A DNA stretch of 59,129 nt from an uncultured Muribaculaceae bacterium (GTDB taxonomy: Bacteria; Bacteroidota; Bacteroidia; Bacteroidales; Muribaculaceae): the NCBI GenBank assembly GCA_947625935.1, contig CANQQE010000017.1, positions 1 through 59,129 on the forward strand, in the 5' to 3' direction. Position 1 is the stretch's first letter, and every line of letters begins with the position of its first letter. A program made the position numbers and the translations under genes. The notes under the pieces are model-generated. The model was not told the DNA's origin, ran no database searches, and saw only the letters and a program-made list of their open reading frames with translations. Positions 1 to 9,860 of the stretch are shown here, piece by piece.

Positions 1-23
1 ATCAAATTCTTCATGTTCAGACT

Positions 24-77
24 GGCAACACTATACTCTTGATATCTTCCCCGCCCACCCCGAAAATCCGCTGACCC
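24..77 (-). repeat. 53-bp block related to the block at the window end (inverted)
   Basis: Read on the minus strand this block matches 59054-59106 on the plus strand at about 46 of 53 positions with one single-base gap. Shared pieces include GGGTCAGCGGATTTTC and GTATAGTGTT. About ten bases beyond it on the minus strand lies an ATG (14-12) running off the window, so the block may be the leader of an outward-reading gene. On the plus strand a short frame also passes through it (2-133, ending TGA), but the one-base gap relative to the other copy breaks any common frame. Probably a dispersed repeat or element end. Confidence 0.6.
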
Positions 78-81
78 TCAA

Positions 82-103
82 TTTGTATGTGTTTTTGTAT
101 GTG
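82..103. repeat. Near-tandem 10-bp doublet (TTTGTATGTG), period 12
   Basis: TTTGTATGTG occurs at 82-91 and again at 94-103. Similar doublets lie at 41030-41048 and 42987-43006. All three sit in AT-rich DNA at apparent edges of accessory segments. A recombinase binding site is inferred, not shown. Confidence 0.4.
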
Positions 104-112
104 TATAAAATC

Positions 113-147
113 AAAATCGCTGCAAGTCGTTGACTTGCAGCGATTTT
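113..147. terminator. Perfect 16-bp hairpin, probable bidirectional terminator
   Basis: AAAATCGCTGCAAGTC (113-128) and its exact reverse complement (132-147) enclose a 3-nt loop. The A-run and T-run at the stem base allow termination in both directions. It lies just downstream of the minus-strand tRNA-Ser gene and would end that transcript. Confidence 0.6.
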
Positions 148-161
148 ACTTGGTGATTTTG

Positions 162-248
162 CGGAGAGGACGAGATTCGAACTCGTGGTAGGATTGCTCC
201 TACGTCAGTTTAGCAAACTGGTGGTTTCAGCCACTCACCCACCTCTCC
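162..248 (-). tRNA. tRNA-Ser (anticodon GCT)
   Basis: The minus strand folds as a class II tRNA of 87 nt. The acceptor stem is GGAGAGG paired with CCTCTCC, followed by discriminator G. The anticodon loop reads TTGCTAA with anticodon GCT, for AGC/AGU serine codons. There is a long variable arm, and the T loop is TTCGAAT. No CCA is encoded. The 3' end faces the doublet and repeat block at the window edge, which is the usual side for integration of tRNA-targeting elements. The stretch 249-485 downstream is AT-rich, and I see no gene in it. Confidence 0.95.
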
Positions 249-485
249 TTTGTCAAACGCGGTGCAAAGTTAATAACAATTTTTGAACGGAACAAATAAT
301 CTGTCCAATTATTTCCACTTTTTTTCATCGAAAAGATTTTGACATTTGTCGGGCACAGATAAGTTTACCCTTTGACAGATGTCTGTTAAACTTTTGGTTT
401 GGCTGACCGTTCTATAATCAAAAGAAATCACTAATTTTGCCCGACAGTTAAAATTGAGCGGACATTTAACTTAATTATTACCGTT

Positions 486-1310
486 ATGAAAATCATCAAT
501 GTTTCAACTTTGGTCATGGCTGCATTGGCGGCTTTGTCGCTTGGCACTGCCTGTTCGTCGAAAAAAGTGGTTGAGCAGAAGCCTGTTGCGCAGCCTGCGT
601 CGGTTGACTACTCGACTTTAGTTCCGGGTGAATGGACAATATATAAGGTGGGAGGCAAGACGGTGACCGGGGACGAACGGCCCTACATCACCTTTGATGC
701 TGAAAATTCCCGCTTTTACGGCTCTAACGGCTGTAATACAATTAACGGTGACTACAAACTTGGTGGCACATCGTTGACGTTCTCTAACGTAATCTCTACA
801 ATGAGGGCGTGTGCCGACGCTCCGTTTGAGTATGCCATTAATCAGGCGCTCGACAATGTGAGCGACTACGCTGTGGCAAAGAAAGGACATGAATTTTACA
901 TGAGTCTGACAGGCACCGGCGGTCAATCGCTTATGGTGTTGCGCAAACACAACATGGACTTCCTTAACGGGACATGGCGAGTGACTCTCCTCTCCGGCAA
1001 GCCTGTGGAGCTTGAGGATGACGAGTCGATGAGGTTGGTCATTGACATCCCTGAATTGAAACTGCACGGAAACACCGGCTGCAACATCTTGAACGGCAAC
1101 CTTCTGATTGATCCCGACAAAACCAATGCCATACAGTTCCACAATGTGGTTACGACCCGCATGGCCTGCCGCAACCAGCAGCAAGAGACGGCTTTCCTGC
1201 TTGCCCTTGAGGCTGTCGATGCTGCCACATCCACCGGCGACAACACCGTGGCATTGCTTGACAACGAGGGCAAAACCGTTATAACGATGCAGCGCATCGC
1301 TAAAAAGTGA
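486..1310 (+). CDS. META-domain (HslJ-like) lipoprotein with two META domains
   Basis: 274 residues. The start is an N-terminal signal with lipobox LGTAC, the lipidated Cys being residue 23, so an envelope lipoprotein is expected. Two tandem META (DUF306/HslJ-type) domains follow at about 45-152 and 156-271. Each carries the family core, GSNGCN in the first and GNTGCN in the second. HslJ of E. coli is linked to novobiocin resistance and heat shock; the role in Bacteroidetes is not known. The stop overlaps the start of ispE, so the two are probably co-transcribed. Confidence 0.85.
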   Translation: MKIINVSTLVMAALAALSLGTACSSKKVVEQKPVAQPASVDYSTLVPGEWTIYKVGGKTVTGDERPYITFDAENSRFYGSNGCNTINGDYKLGGTSLTFSNVISTMRACADAPFEYAINQALDNVSDYAVAKKGHEFYMSLTGTGGQSLMVLRKHNMDFLNGTWRVTLLSGKPVELEDDESMRLVIDIPELKLHGNTGCNILNGNLLIDPDKTNAIQFHNVVTTRMACRNQQQETAFLLALEAVDAATSTGDNTVALLDNEGKTVITMQRIAKK

Positions 1311-2143
1311 TGATAAGATTTTGTAATTCTAAAATAAACATTGGCCTTGACATTGTCGCACGTCGTTCCGACGGCTATCACGACATTGTCACGGCCATGT
1401 TTCCTATCGGATGGGGCGATATTCTTGAGATTGTCCCGGCAGCCGATGGCGTTACCCGTCTGACGGTAACAGGGCGTAAAGTCGATTGCCCGGTTGAAAA
1501 AAATCTGGTGATGAAAGCCTATCGCGCTCTCGCTGCCGAGGTGGAATTGCCGGCTGTCGATATTTATCTGCGAAAGATAGTGCCCGATGGCGCAGGGCTG
1601 GGTGGCGGATCGTCCGACGCGGCCCACACGTTGCTGCTGCTTAACGACCTGTTCGCGCTTGGATTGCCGTTAGACAGGCTTGCGGCAATAGCGGCCGGAA
1701 TCGGTGCCGATTGTCCGTTTTTCATCTACGACACCCCTATGCTTGCCACCGGGACGGGGACTGATTTGGAACCGATGGACTTGCCTGGGCTGGGCGGATT
1801 GACTGTTGTTGTCGTGAAGCCGCCGGTCAGCGTCCCCACGGCTGCGGCTTATAAGGGTGTGACACCCGGTGAACCGACAGAGCGACTCACTACATCGCTC
1901 CGGCGACCCGTCGGCGATTGGCGCGGATTGGTTAAAAACGACTTTGAGCCCTCGGTGTTCCGTCAATATCCGTTGATAGCTGGGGTAAAGGCCGATATGT
2001 ATGCCTCCGGGGCCGTCTATGCCTCGATGTCCGGCTCAGGGTCGGCGGTCTATGGGTTGTTTGAACGTGCCAATTTGTCACTGCCCGACAGGTGGGAGCA
2101 GCCCGGTTGGTCGTTATGGCGCGGCGTTGTCGGAAAACAATGA
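1310..2143 (+). CDS. ispE: 4-(cytidine 5'-diphospho)-2-C-methyl-D-erythritol kinase
   Basis: 277 residues, cytoplasmic. IspE phosphorylates CDP-methylerythritol with ATP in the non-mevalonate isoprenoid pathway. The GHMP-kinase ATP loop is visible as PDGAGLGGGSSDAA, with the N-terminal KINIGLDIV..DGYHD signature and a C-terminal glycine motif MSGSGSAV. I chose ATG 1310, which overlaps the upstream TGA as TGATG; a GTG at 1307 is the alternative. Length is normal for the family. The 150-bp gap downstream separates it from grpE. Confidence 0.93.
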   Translation: MIRFCNSKINIGLDIVARRSDGYHDIVTAMFPIGWGDILEIVPAADGVTRLTVTGRKVDCPVEKNLVMKAYRALAAEVELPAVDIYLRKIVPDGAGLGGGSSDAAHTLLLLNDLFALGLPLDRLAAIAAGIGADCPFFIYDTPMLATGTGTDLEPMDLPGLGGLTVVVVKPPVSVPTAAAYKGVTPGEPTERLTTSLRRPVGDWRGLVKNDFEPSVFRQYPLIAGVKADMYASGAVYASMSGSGSAVYGLFERANLSLPDRWEQPGWSLWRGVVGKQ

Positions 2144-2295
2144 ACGTTACGCCCTCAGGATTGTTATGAATTTAAAGGGATGTTAAATCTTTTGCATCCC
2201 CGCTGTTAAAATCGTTGCCGGTCGAAAGTTTGGCAGCGTTTTTGCAGCAAAGTTTGTGGAAATAATGTTACGACAATAAGAAAAATACTAACGAT

Positions 2296-2907
2296 ATGAG
2301 CAATAAAGCTGACAAACAGGAAAAGAAAGGTGTCAATGACGGGTTGCACGAGCAGCCTGCTGATGCCCCCGAAATAATGGATGTTACTCCCGATGATGAA
2401 AATGACGCGTCGCCCGAGCTTGAAGATGCCGAGTTGTCGGAGACCGAGGCTCTCATGAAACAGCTTAACGATACCAAGGAGCAGCTTGAAAAGGAGAAAA
2501 AAGAGTATTTGTTCCTTATGGCCGAGTTTGACAATTTCCGCAAGCGCACGCTAAAGGAAAAATCAGAGATTATCAAAAACGGAGCCGAGTCGGCCATGAA
2601 AGGTCTGCTTCCGATTATCGACGATTTTGAGCGTGGCCTGGCTGCTGTCAACGAGAGCAGCGACGCGGAAGCCGTCAAAGAGGGAATGACGCTTATTTAC
2701 AATAAGTTTGTGAAATATCTTGAGCAAAACGGTGTAAAGGTGATTCCCACCGATGGAGTCGATTTTGACACCGAATATCACGAGGCCATCGCTATGGTTC
2801 CTGCCACCGACGATTCGCAGAAGGGAAAGGTCATCGACACTGTCTCAAAAGGTTATACGCTTAACGGCAAAGTGATACGCCACGCTAAGGTGGCCGTAGC
2901 TCAGTAA
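2296..2907 (+). CDS. grpE: Nucleotide exchange factor GrpE
   Basis: 203 residues. GrpE drives ADP release from DnaK in the heat-shock chaperone cycle. The first ~50 residues are acidic and disordered. A long coiled coil follows (about 50-110, rich in [21 protein letters not shown]), then the beta-domain ending in [14 protein letters not shown], a typical GrpE C-terminus. dnaJ follows 26 bp downstream on the same strand, so the pair is one operon. Confidence 0.95.
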   Translation: MSNKADKQEKKGVNDGLHEQPADAPEIMDVTPDDENDASPELEDAELSETEALMKQLNDTKEQLEKEKKEYLFLMAEFDNFRKRTLKEKSEIIKNGAESAMKGLLPIIDDFERGLAAVNESSDAEAVKEGMTLIYNKFVKYLEQNGVKVIPTDGVDFDTEYHEAIAMVPATDDSQKGKVIDTVSKGYTLNGKVIRHAKVAVAQ

Positions 2908-2933
2908 ATCACTTATTAAGAGCTGTCTCACAG

Positions 2934-4103
2934 ATGGATAAAAGAGATTATTACGAAGTGCTTGGCGTGAGCAAAACCGCCACAGCCGATGAAATAAAGA
3001 AAGCCTATCGTAAGCTGGCAATAAAATATCACCCCGATAAAAATCCGGGCGATAAAGCCGCCGAGGAGAAATTCAAGGAAGCGGCTGAGGCTTACGATGT
3101 GCTCAGCAACGATGAGAAGCGTCAGAAATATGACCAGTTTGGTCACAACATGGGGCCACAGGGATTCCCGGGAGGTGGCGGAGGTTTCTATTCTTCCGGC
3201 GGTTTCTCTATGGAGGATATTTTCTCGCAGTTTGGCGACATCTTCGGAGGACACTATTCTGGTCAGTGGGGCGGTGCGACCGGTGGCGGTCATCGTCAGG
3301 CGCGCCGTGCGGTGCGAAAGGGTAGCGACCTGCGCATTAAAGTCAAACTGACGCTTGAGGAAATAGCCAAAGGCGTATCCAAAACGCTGAAGATTCCCAC
3401 AATGGCCAAATGCGAGCATTGCAACGGCACCGGTGCGAAGGACGGCAAGGCTTTCACCACCTGCCACACCTGTAACGGGACCGGAAGTGTGCTCCACACT
3501 CAGAACACCATATTCGGTGCGATGCAGTCGGCCGCGACTTGCCCCGACTGTCAGGGCGAAGGGAAGATTATCACCGAGCGTTGCCCTTACTGTAACGGAG
3601 AGGGAGTGGTGCGCAAGGAGGAGACCGTCAGCTTCGATATCCCGGCCGGAGTGCAGGAGGGGATGACCCTGACCGTAAAAGGTAAAGGCAACGCGCCCCG
3701 TCATGGCGGCGTTAACGGCGACTTGCTCGTGGTCATAGAGGAGGTTAAGCACCCCGAATTGATTCGCGACGGCAACGATGTGATCTACAATCTGATGCTC
3801 GACATACCGACAGCCGCTCTCGGCGGCTCGGTAGAGGTGCCCACGATTACCGGCAGAGCCCGATTGAAAATTGTCCCGGGCACACAGCCGGGTAAAGTGT
3901 TGCGCCTACGCGGTAAAGGTCTACCCTCGACCGAGGGCTACGGCACCGGCGATGAGCTTGTCAACGTGATGGTCTACATACCCGAGACATTGAGCGATTC
4001 TGAGAAGGCTGTCATGGAGCAGTTGCGGGAATCGCCAAACGTCAAGCCGACCGAAGGCGTCAAAAATCGCATCTTCTCCAAGTTGCGTCACATATTCGAG
4101 TAA
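2934..4103 (+). CDS. dnaJ: Chaperone protein DnaJ
   Basis: 389 residues, a type I (class A) J protein that delivers clients to DnaK and stimulates its ATPase. The J domain has HPD at 33-35. It is followed by a Gly/Phe-rich linker, a four-repeat zinc centre ([32 protein letters not shown]) and the C-terminal substrate-binding domains. Full length and intact. It forms an operon with grpE. Just past the stop an imperfect inverted repeat (TTGCC..CGGTA / TACCG..GGCAA, about 4110-4144) may end transcription. Confidence 0.97.
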   Translation: MDKRDYYEVLGVSKTATADEIKKAYRKLAIKYHPDKNPGDKAAEEKFKEAAEAYDVLSNDEKRQKYDQFGHNMGPQGFPGGGGGFYSSGGFSMEDIFSQFGDIFGGHYSGQWGGATGGGHRQARRAVRKGSDLRIKVKLTLEEIAKGVSKTLKIPTMAKCEHCNGTGAKDGKAFTTCHTCNGTGSVLHTQNTIFGAMQSAATCPDCQGEGKIITERCPYCNGEGVVRKEETVSFDIPAGVQEGMTLTVKGKGNAPRHGGVNGDLLVVIEEVKHPELIRDGNDVIYNLMLDIPTAALGGSVEVPTITGRARLKIVPGTQPGKVLRLRGKGLPSTEGYGTGDELVNVMVYIPETLSDSEKAVMEQLRESPNVKPTEGVKNRIFSKLRHIFE

Positions 4104-4138
4104 TCAATTTTTTGCCTGCGGTAGCGGCGAAATACCGT

Positions 4139-4169
4139 TTGGCAATCCGCGATAAAAAAACTACCTTTG
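4139..4169 (+). promoter_or_regulatory. Bacteroidetes-type promoter for dnaB
   Basis: The -33 TTG (4139-4141) and -7 TACCTTTG (4162-4169) are separated by 20 bases, matching the sigma-ABfr consensus TTG/TAnnTTTG. Transcription would start near 4176, about 36 nt before the dnaB ATG. Confidence 0.65.
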
Positions 4170-4211
4170 CGGGGCGACTATTGACGGTCGCCTCGTTTTT
4201 TTTGATTTCTG

Positions 4212-5762
4212 ATGGAATTTGTAAATAACAATAACAGCAGGCGGCAACCCCGCCGGGATGCACCGCTCTATGACGGAGGCGGCCGAGTGCAGCCCCACGA
4301 CAAAGACCTTGAGGAGGCCGTCATCGGAGCTTTGATGCTCGAAAAAGACGCATATTCTACCGTTTGTGACATATTGAAACCCGAAAGTTTCTATGAGCCG
4401 CAGCTAAAAAAGATTTATGAGGCCATTCAGGCTCTCGGCGCCGCCCAGGAGCCTATAGATATGCTCACGGTTACCGAGCGTCTGCGACTCGACAACGCTC
4501 TCGATGAGGTAGGCGGCATTGTTTATATTACAGATCTCACATCAAAAGTGGCCTCGGCGGCCCATGTGGAATTCCACGCCCGCATCGTGGCGCAGAAATA
4601 TCTCGCTCGCGAGCTTATATCGTTCGCCTCGGCCATCGAAGGGAAAGCCTATGATGAAAGCAACGATGTCGATGACCTGTTGCAGGAAGCCGAGGGAAAA
4701 CTGTTTGAAATTTCTCAGCGAAACGTCAAAAAAGATGTAACCCAGATTGACCCCGTCATCAAGCAGGCGATTGAACAGATTCAGGCTGCGGCCAACCGTA
4801 CGTCGGGACTGTCAGGGCTTGAATCGGGCTATCATGAGCTTGACAAGCTCACCTCGGGGTGGCAGAACTCAGATTTGATAATCATTGCCGCGCGTCCCGC
4901 TATGGGTAAGACCGCGTTTGTGTTGTCAATGGCCAAAAACATGGCCATCAACTACAACATCCCCTTGGCCATATTCTCGCTTGAGATGTCAAACCTGCAG
5001 CTCGTGAACCGCCTGATAAGCAACACCTGCGAACTTGAAGGCGAGGTCATAAAGAGCGGTCGTCTGCTTCCGCAGCAATGGGACCAGTTGATGTCGCGGA
5101 TCAAACATCTCTATGCCGCCCCCATATATATCGACGACACCCCCTCGCTTTCAATCTTTGAGTTGCGCACAAAGGCGCGTCGCTTGGTCAGGGAGCACCA
5201 CGTCAAGATGATAATAATCGACTATCTCCAGTTGATGAACGCGTCGGGCATGAAGTTCGGCAGCCGCGAGCAGGAGGTCAGCATGATTTCGCGCTCGCTC
5301 AAGCAACTTGCCAAAGAGCTTAACATCCCCATCGTGGCCCTGTCTCAGCTCAACCGTTCGGTCGAATCGCGCACCGACGGTAAGCGTCCGCAGCTATCCG
5401 ACCTGCGCGAGAGTGGTGCCATCGAGCAAGATGCCGACATAGTGTGCTTCATTCACCGACCCGAGTACTATATCAAGTCAGATACCGACGCGTCGGGTCG
5501 GGATATAAGGGGATTGGCCGAATTTATCGTGGCCAAACACCGTAGCGGTAAAGTCGATGATGTGCCTCTGAGATTCCGCAGCAAGTTCGCCCGCTTTGAA
5601 AACTGGTCGGAGAATGATGCCGATATGGCCCCGCAGACGGTAGCGTCGCGCATGAACACCGGCGATTCTGCATCGGAGGCCGGTTATCCCCTTTCATCGT
5701 CTCTATCGGGCGGAACGGCCGATATAACCGCACCCCCGACAGGCGAGGAAGCTCCGTTCTGA
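4212..5762 (+). CDS. dnaB: Replicative DNA helicase DnaB
   Basis: 516 residues. DnaB is the hexameric 5'-3' fork helicase. The N-terminal primase-interacting domain spans about 25-130. The RecA-like domain has Walker A ARPAMGKT near residue 230, Walker B-like IIIIDYLQLM, and the DnaB signature SQLNRSVE..DLRESGAIEQDAD. The C-terminal ~60 residues are low-complexity and polar. No intein is seen. It has its own promoter and is followed by the ncRNA locus at 5840-6170. Confidence 0.97.
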   Translation: MEFVNNNNSRRQPRRDAPLYDGGGRVQPHDKDLEEAVIGALMLEKDAYSTVCDILKPESFYEPQLKKIYEAIQALGAAQEPIDMLTVTERLRLDNALDEVGGIVYITDLTSKVASAAHVEFHARIVAQKYLARELISFASAIEGKAYDESNDVDDLLQEAEGKLFEISQRNVKKDVTQIDPVIKQAIEQIQAAANRTSGLSGLESGYHELDKLTSGWQNSDLIIIAARPAMGKTAFVLSMAKNMAINYNIPLAIFSLEMSNLQLVNRLISNTCELEGEVIKSGRLLPQQWDQLMSRIKHLYAAPIYIDDTPSLSIFELRTKARRLVREHHVKMIIIDYLQLMNASGMKFGSREQEVSMISRSLKQLAKELNIPIVALSQLNRSVESRTDGKRPQLSDLRESGAIEQDADIVCFIHRPEYYIKSDTDASGRDIRGLAEFIVAKHRSGKVDDVPLRFRSKFARFENWSENDADMAPQTVASRMNTGDSASEAGYPLSSSLSGGTADITAPPTGEEAPF

Positions 5763-5839
5763 TTGCTTCAGCGCACGAACGGTGGGAAACGCTATCTCTA
5801 AATAAAAGTTAAAAGAGCGTCGTAAAATCATTAAATTTA

Positions 5840-5847
5840 TACTTTTG
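5840..5847 (+). promoter_or_regulatory. -7 element TACTTTTG upstream of the ncRNA
   Basis: A -7 consensus TAnnTTTG lies in an AT-rich stretch 80 bp after dnaB. No clear TTG occurs at the -33 position, so this is a weaker promoter call. The region 5848-5920 downstream contains small hairpins, including CTCCC/GGGAG and AAGCGT/ACGCTT. Confidence 0.4.
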
Positions 5848-5919
5848 CATTATAATTCTCCCGCAGAGGCCGCTACGTCGGGTTTGAAGGGAGGGTGAGA
5901 TAATAAAATAGAAAGCGTT

Positions 5920-6169
5920 TACTTGACGCTTTGTTCTTGACTCTTTAGAACTTCGCAACTTCTATAAACTCAGTCATGGGACAACGCAACGGTAGATGCC
6001 ATACGGGTATGGTTACGTCAGATCAGACCGCTTGACCATTCAAGCGGCTTGGTCGCAAGACTATCATATCGGCGTGGGCTTCTGCGTTGCTCGTTCTCGA
6101 CTGAGTGGGTAATGCGAAGACCTTAAAGAGTGGGACGAGCAACTTGTAGGTTCCCCACGCTTTTTTTTG
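5920..6169 (+). ncRNA. ssrS: Rod-like structured RNA, 6S (SsrS)-like candidate
   Basis: Five nested stems form one long rod: 5931-5936 with 6137-6142, 5940-5946 with 6125-6131, 5951-5957 with 6113-6119, 5968-5975 with 6099-6106, and 5982-5988 with 6083-6089. Internal bubbles interrupt them. Apical hairpins include CCGCTTG/CAAGCGG and CCATA/TATGG. The 3' end is a GC-rich segment followed by eight T (6161-6168). A long interrupted helix with a central bubble is the hallmark of 6S RNA, which binds RNA polymerase. It could equally be the 6S-like Bacteroidales motif of Rfam. The 5' end is uncertain (5850-5925). No credible ORF lies here. Confidence 0.55.
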
Positions 6170-6470
6170 TATAACGGCATAACTCCAGACATACCGCCCG
6201 AAGACAGGGGGACGATTAGGATGCGGGTACTCTCCACTGTGATGGACGAGATAAAATTCACAGCTAAACATCTTATTCAATCAGATTGGCCGATGCTCTC
6301 TGCCGGTTCAGCCGCCACTATGCGCTGCCGTATGCGGTTGAGCGGGTCATTGCATAAAACACACGGATTTTAGTGTCAAATCATGGTGGGGGGCCCTAAC
6401 GGAAAAAACTTCGTCACCGCCTTAAATCTATTCCATTGACCTTCCACCGTGATTTTACAAACATCATGCT
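6170..6470. other. Intergenic stretch, no gene seen
   Basis: 300 bp between the ncRNA terminator and the next gene. Short open frames exist in several phases but none has recognisable protein features, and I see no canonical promoter. Confidence 0.5.
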
Positions 6471-7301
6471 ATGGGAAAAATTTCAGTAATAGTCCAGACT
6501 TATAACGCATCTTTGCATCTCGACACGGTGTTGTCCTCGCTCGACGGATTTGATGAAATTGTCGTCGCCGATATGGAAAGTACCGACGAGACTCTTGAGA
6601 TAGCGCGCCGTCATGGCGCGAGAACGGTCGTTTATCCGCGTGAAAACCACCGTATCTGTGAGGCATACCGTCAGCGGGCGATTCACGAAGCCACTCATGA
6701 ATGGGTGTTGGTGGTCGATGCCGACGAGGTGGTACCGCCGGGCTTGCGCGATTACCTTTACAGCGAGATAGAGCGTGACCCTGCGCCGCGTTGTGTGTTA
6801 ATCCCGCGTCGCAATTATTTTATGGGGAGATGGATGAAGTGTGATTATCCCGACTATCTTCCGCGGTTCATGAAGCGCGATGGGACTCATTGGCCCTATT
6901 CAATACATTCATGGCCGACGCACGATGGCGAAAAAGTGAAAATTCCGGCTTCGCGCACCGATCTCGCCTTGATCCACCTCGCCAATGAATCAGTGGCGCA
7001 GCGTGTCGACAAAATGAACTACTATACTGATCAGGAGAAATGCCGTCGACGTGTGCGATACCGTCGTTGGAAACTATTGACCGACCCCTTTTTCAGATTT
7101 TTCAAAACCTATTTTCTCAAAGGTGGCATAATGCTTGGGCGTGAAGGTTTCATCAGGGCCGTTATGGAGGGGTTCTATCGTTTCACTGTAATGGCTAAAC
7201 TCGAGGAGGAACGCCGCAGGCTGTCGGTAACCGATCTCGACAAACACCTCTGTGAGATTAAAATAAATAGTATAGATAAATCGGAAAAGACAGAACCATG
7301 A
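6471..7301 (+). CDS. Family 2 glycosyltransferase (WaaE/KdtX-like)
   Basis: 276 residues. The N-terminal GT-A fold starts ISVIVQTYNASLHLDTVLSSL. It contains the nucleotide-sugar-binding VADMESTDETLEIA and the metal-binding DXD-like VVDADEV near residue 85. The pattern resembles the lipopolysaccharide core glucosyltransferase WaaE/KdtX group, so lipid A-core assembly at the inner membrane is inferred. The downstream sulfatase overlaps its end by 4 bp (ATGA), so the two are one operon acting on the envelope. Confidence 0.8.
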   Translation: MGKISVIVQTYNASLHLDTVLSSLDGFDEIVVADMESTDETLEIARRHGARTVVYPRENHRICEAYRQRAIHEATHEWVLVVDADEVVPPGLRDYLYSEIERDPAPRCVLIPRRNYFMGRWMKCDYPDYLPRFMKRDGTHWPYSIHSWPTHDGEKVKIPASRTDLALIHLANESVAQRVDKMNYYTDQEKCRRRVRYRRWKLLTDPFFRFFKTYFLKGGIMLGREGFIRAVMEGFYRFTVMAKLEEERRRLSVTDLDKHLCEIKINSIDKSEKTEP

Positions 7302-9289
7302 TGGGCGGATTGTTTCGATTCAGATGCGGATATTATACCGCCACTGTCTACCAGCTCGTTGTGTCGCTGGTTGCGCTGTGGCTGTCGAGATTCCTCTATT
7401 ACATATATAATGCCCGTGAGATAGGGGAGATAACTATGGCCGAATGGGTGCCGATTTTGTGTGGAGGTTTGCGTTTCGATCTCTGTGCGGTCGCCTATTT
7501 CAACCTGTTGTTCATCGCCATGAGGTTTCTGCCGTTCGGTTTTGTCATGCGGCGGGGATGGATACTTGCGACCAACATAATCTTTGGGATGAGCAACGCC
7601 GTGATGCTCGCCCTCAATATTGCCGATGTGGCATTTTCACCATTTATCGGGGGGCGCATGAGGTGGTCGACCCTTGCGGGTGCATTTGGCGATTCCAATA
7701 TGGTTGAGATCATCATTTCCTATTTTCACGATTATTGGTGGGTCTATCTGTTAGCCGTGATTTTCATTGCAGTCACACTGGCGGCGGCCTATATTCCGGT
7801 CATATCGGGTGGAATAATCAGGGTCAGCCGACGGTGGCTGACAATTGCGTTGAGAATCCTCATATTCGTTATTGCTTCAGTCGTTACATTGGTCTGCATA
7901 AGGGGCGATTTGTCAAAATCAGGCCGTCCGTTAGGGATAGCCGATGCTATGCGCTATGGGTTGAACGCTAAGGTAAATCTGATTCTGAACACACCGTTCA
8001 CCGTCGTCAGGTCAATCAATTCGGCTGCTGCTCTTGAGCGGGTCGAATATTTCAGCGAAAAGGAATTGCGAGAACTTCGCAGAGACCGTTATCATTTCAC
8101 CGACAACGGCTTGCTGCCCGGAATCGCATCGCAGAAAGGTAAGAACGTGGTGGTCATCGTGCTTGAAAGTGGCGCGCAGTTATGGATTGACACGCTCAAC
8201 ATTGTGGCGGGAGATTCACCGAGGCGGCTGACACCGTTTCTCGATTCAATAGCTGCTCGGTCGTTGGTGTGTCGCCATGTGATGGCCACGGGGATAGTGT
8301 CGCCCAATGGCATAACTGCCGTATTTTGCGGGTTTCCCTCGTTTGAGCCCATGTTCCATTCGGTGTCTCCCTACAACAGCAATGCTATCGATGCCCCGGT
8401 CAATCTTCTCGCCCGAAAGGGTTACTCCTCAAAATTTTATTTCGGCGGCGCGCCGTCATCCTATTATGTGGTTCCGTCGGCTTTGGCCTCTGGTTTCGCC
8501 GACGTGGTGACGCGCAAAGAATACGACGATGATCGCGATTTCGATGGGAAATGGGGCATATTTGACCATGCGATGGGCGCTTACGCAGCCCGCGACCTGT
8601 CATCGTTGCCCCGGCCGTTTATCGCCGGATGGTTCACAATCAACGCCCATGCGCCATTCATTGTGCCCGCCGACTGGCAGGCCGGAGGGTATTTATCAGA
8701 ATCCGGGACTCCCCAGCGGGGCATTGAGTACACCGATCGCGCGCTGCGCCATTTCTTCGACATGGCGAAAAGCCAGCCATGGTATGAAAACACCGTTTTT
8801 GTAATAACGGGCGACCATGGTAATAGGGAAATGAAAGATACGAAATACGACACACCCTACATCAAATACCATATCCCCTTCATAGTGTACACGCCCGATG
8901 GCTCGATACCGCCTGTTAGGATTGATGACCGTGTGATGTCACAGTTTGACATCGCGCCGACACTTCTGCACATCATGGGATATGACGAGCCGTTTGTTTC
9001 GTTGGGGACTGATTTGTTTGACTTGTCGCGTCAGCATTACGGCGTGAGCGGGGTCAACGGTCGCATGATGGTCACCGGGCCGCGTTATGTGGTGATGGCC
9101 GATATGAAGGCGAAGTCACCCGAAGAGGTCTACGACATAGTTGCCGACCAATCGCTCTCCAATCCTCTTGATAATTATGACCGTGAGGAGATCGACGCCA
9201 TGATGCGTTGGGCTAAGGCGTTCATGCAGGATTATACGACCCGCATGATTGACAACCGTATGTCGGTCGTTACCGACTCTATCCCTTGA
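7298..9289 (+). CDS. LTA synthase-family membrane sulfatase/phosphoethanolamine transferase
   Basis: 663 residues. Five hydrophobic segments lie within the first ~210 residues, followed by an extracytoplasmic alkaline-phosphatase-fold domain. Visible metal and nucleophile motifs are [10 protein letters not shown] (metal Glu), [11 protein letters not shown] (Thr nucleophile region) and [11 protein letters not shown] (metal DH). The family transfers phospho-head groups (glycerol phosphate, phosphoethanolamine) from lipids to envelope acceptors. Coupling to the upstream core glycosyltransferase suggests lipopolysaccharide decoration, which is inference. Tandem ATG codons lie at 7298 and 7301. 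The 3' end overlaps ruvC tail-to-tail by 11 bp. Confidence 0.85.
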   Translation: MMGGLFRFRCGYYTATVYQLVVSLVALWLSRFLYYIYNAREIGEITMAEWVPILCGGLRFDLCAVAYFNLLFIAMRFLPFGFVMRRGWILATNIIFGMSNAVMLALNIADVAFSPFIGGRMRWSTLAGAFGDSNMVEIIISYFHDYWWVYLLAVIFIAVTLAAAYIPVISGGIIRVSRRWLTIALRILIFVIASVVTLVCIRGDLSKSGRPLGIADAMRYGLNAKVNLILNTPFTVVRSINSAAALERVEYFSEKELRELRRDRYHFTDNGLLPGIASQKGKNVVVIVLESGAQLWIDTLNIVAGDSPRRLTPFLDSIAARSLVCRHVMATGIVSPNGITAVFCGFPSFEPMFHSVSPYNSNAIDAPVNLLARKGYSSKFYFGGAPSSYYVVPSALASGFADVVTRKEYDDDRDFDGKWGIFDHAMGAYAARDLSSLPRPFIAGWFTINAHAPFIVPADWQAGGYLSESGTPQRGIEYTDRALRHFFDMAKSQPWYENTVFVITGDHGNREMKDTKYDTPYIKYHIPFIVYTPDGSIPPVRIDDRVMSQFDIAPTLLHIMGYDEPFVSLGTDLFDLSRQHYGVSGVNGRMMVTGPRYVVMADMKAKSPEEVYDIVADQSLSNPLDNYDREEIDAMMRWAKAFMQDYTTRMIDNRMSVVTDSIP

Positions 9290-9860
9290 CCCGTCCGGGA
9301 TTTTTGGCTATGAAATCTTTCCAACTGCTTGGCCCTTTGGTGAGCTGTGGCCTTGACGACTCATAGAAATGGCATAATGCCGCGCCAAGAGCGTCGGTAG
9401 CGTCGAGTGTCGTGTGCAGGTCGTCGGGCGACAGGTTGAGAATGCGACGCAGCATCTCCTGTACCTGCTCTTTGCTTGCCGCTCCGTTGCCGGTGATGGC
9501 CATCTTGATTTTTCTTGGCTCATATTCGGTGATTGGCACCTGTCGGGCCAATGCGGCGGCCATTGCTACTCCCTGGGCGCGGCCGAGTTTAAGCATCGAC
9601 TGCACGTTTTTACCGAAAAACGGAGCCTCTATGGCCATCTCGTCGGGTAGATACTGCTCCACAAGCCCGAGCACCCGCTCATATATCCGAGCCAACCGCA
9701 TATAGTGGCTTTCAAATTTGCTGAGAGTTATGACTCCCAGAGCAATCATCGACGGTTTTTTCCCTTTGACACCGAGAATCCCGTAGCCCATCAGATTTGT
9801 ACCCGGATCTATCCCTATGATCACTTTATCCCACTGCTGCTGCCCGGTTGCCGTAGTCAT
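9279..9860 (-). CDS. ruvC: Holliday junction endodeoxyribonuclease RuvC
   Basis: 193 residues. RuvC resolves Holliday junctions with RuvAB in recombination repair. The catalytic acidic residues are visible: Asp in IIGIDPG, Glu in [10 protein letters not shown], and two Asp in [14 protein letters not shown] chose the ATG at 9860 ([13 protein letters not shown]) because the in-frame extension upstream overlaps the preceding gene and lies outside the family domain. Its start overlaps the stop of the DUF4286 gene (ATGA-type coupling). Confidence 0.95.
   Translation of the reverse strand: MTTATGQQQWDKVIIGIDPGTNLMGYGILGVKGKKPSMIALGVITLSKFESHYMRLARIYERVLGLVEQYLPDEMAIEAPFFGKNVQSMLKLGRAQGVAMAAALARQVPITEYEPRKIKMAITGNGAASKEQVQEMLRRILNLSPDDLHTTLDATDALGAALCHFYESSRPQLTKGPSSWKDFIAKNPGRVKG

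Noticed and set aside
2-133. Plus-strand protein tail at the window start (..PAHPENPLT..)
   Set aside because: It resembles a frame in the other copy of the repeat (..PAHRENPLT), but the one-base gap and differing ends make a coding explanation weak. Treated as repeat.
2928-3752. 274-codon open frame on the minus strand opposite dnaJ
   Set aside because: dnaJ is unmistakable on the plus strand. The antisense frame is a by-product of its codon bias and has no domain features.
5920-6169. tmRNA, RNase P RNA or SRP RNA at the ncRNA locus
   Set aside because: No alanine-tRNA-like ends or tag frame, no RNase P core motifs and no SRP tetraloop motif. The nested rod fits 6S better.
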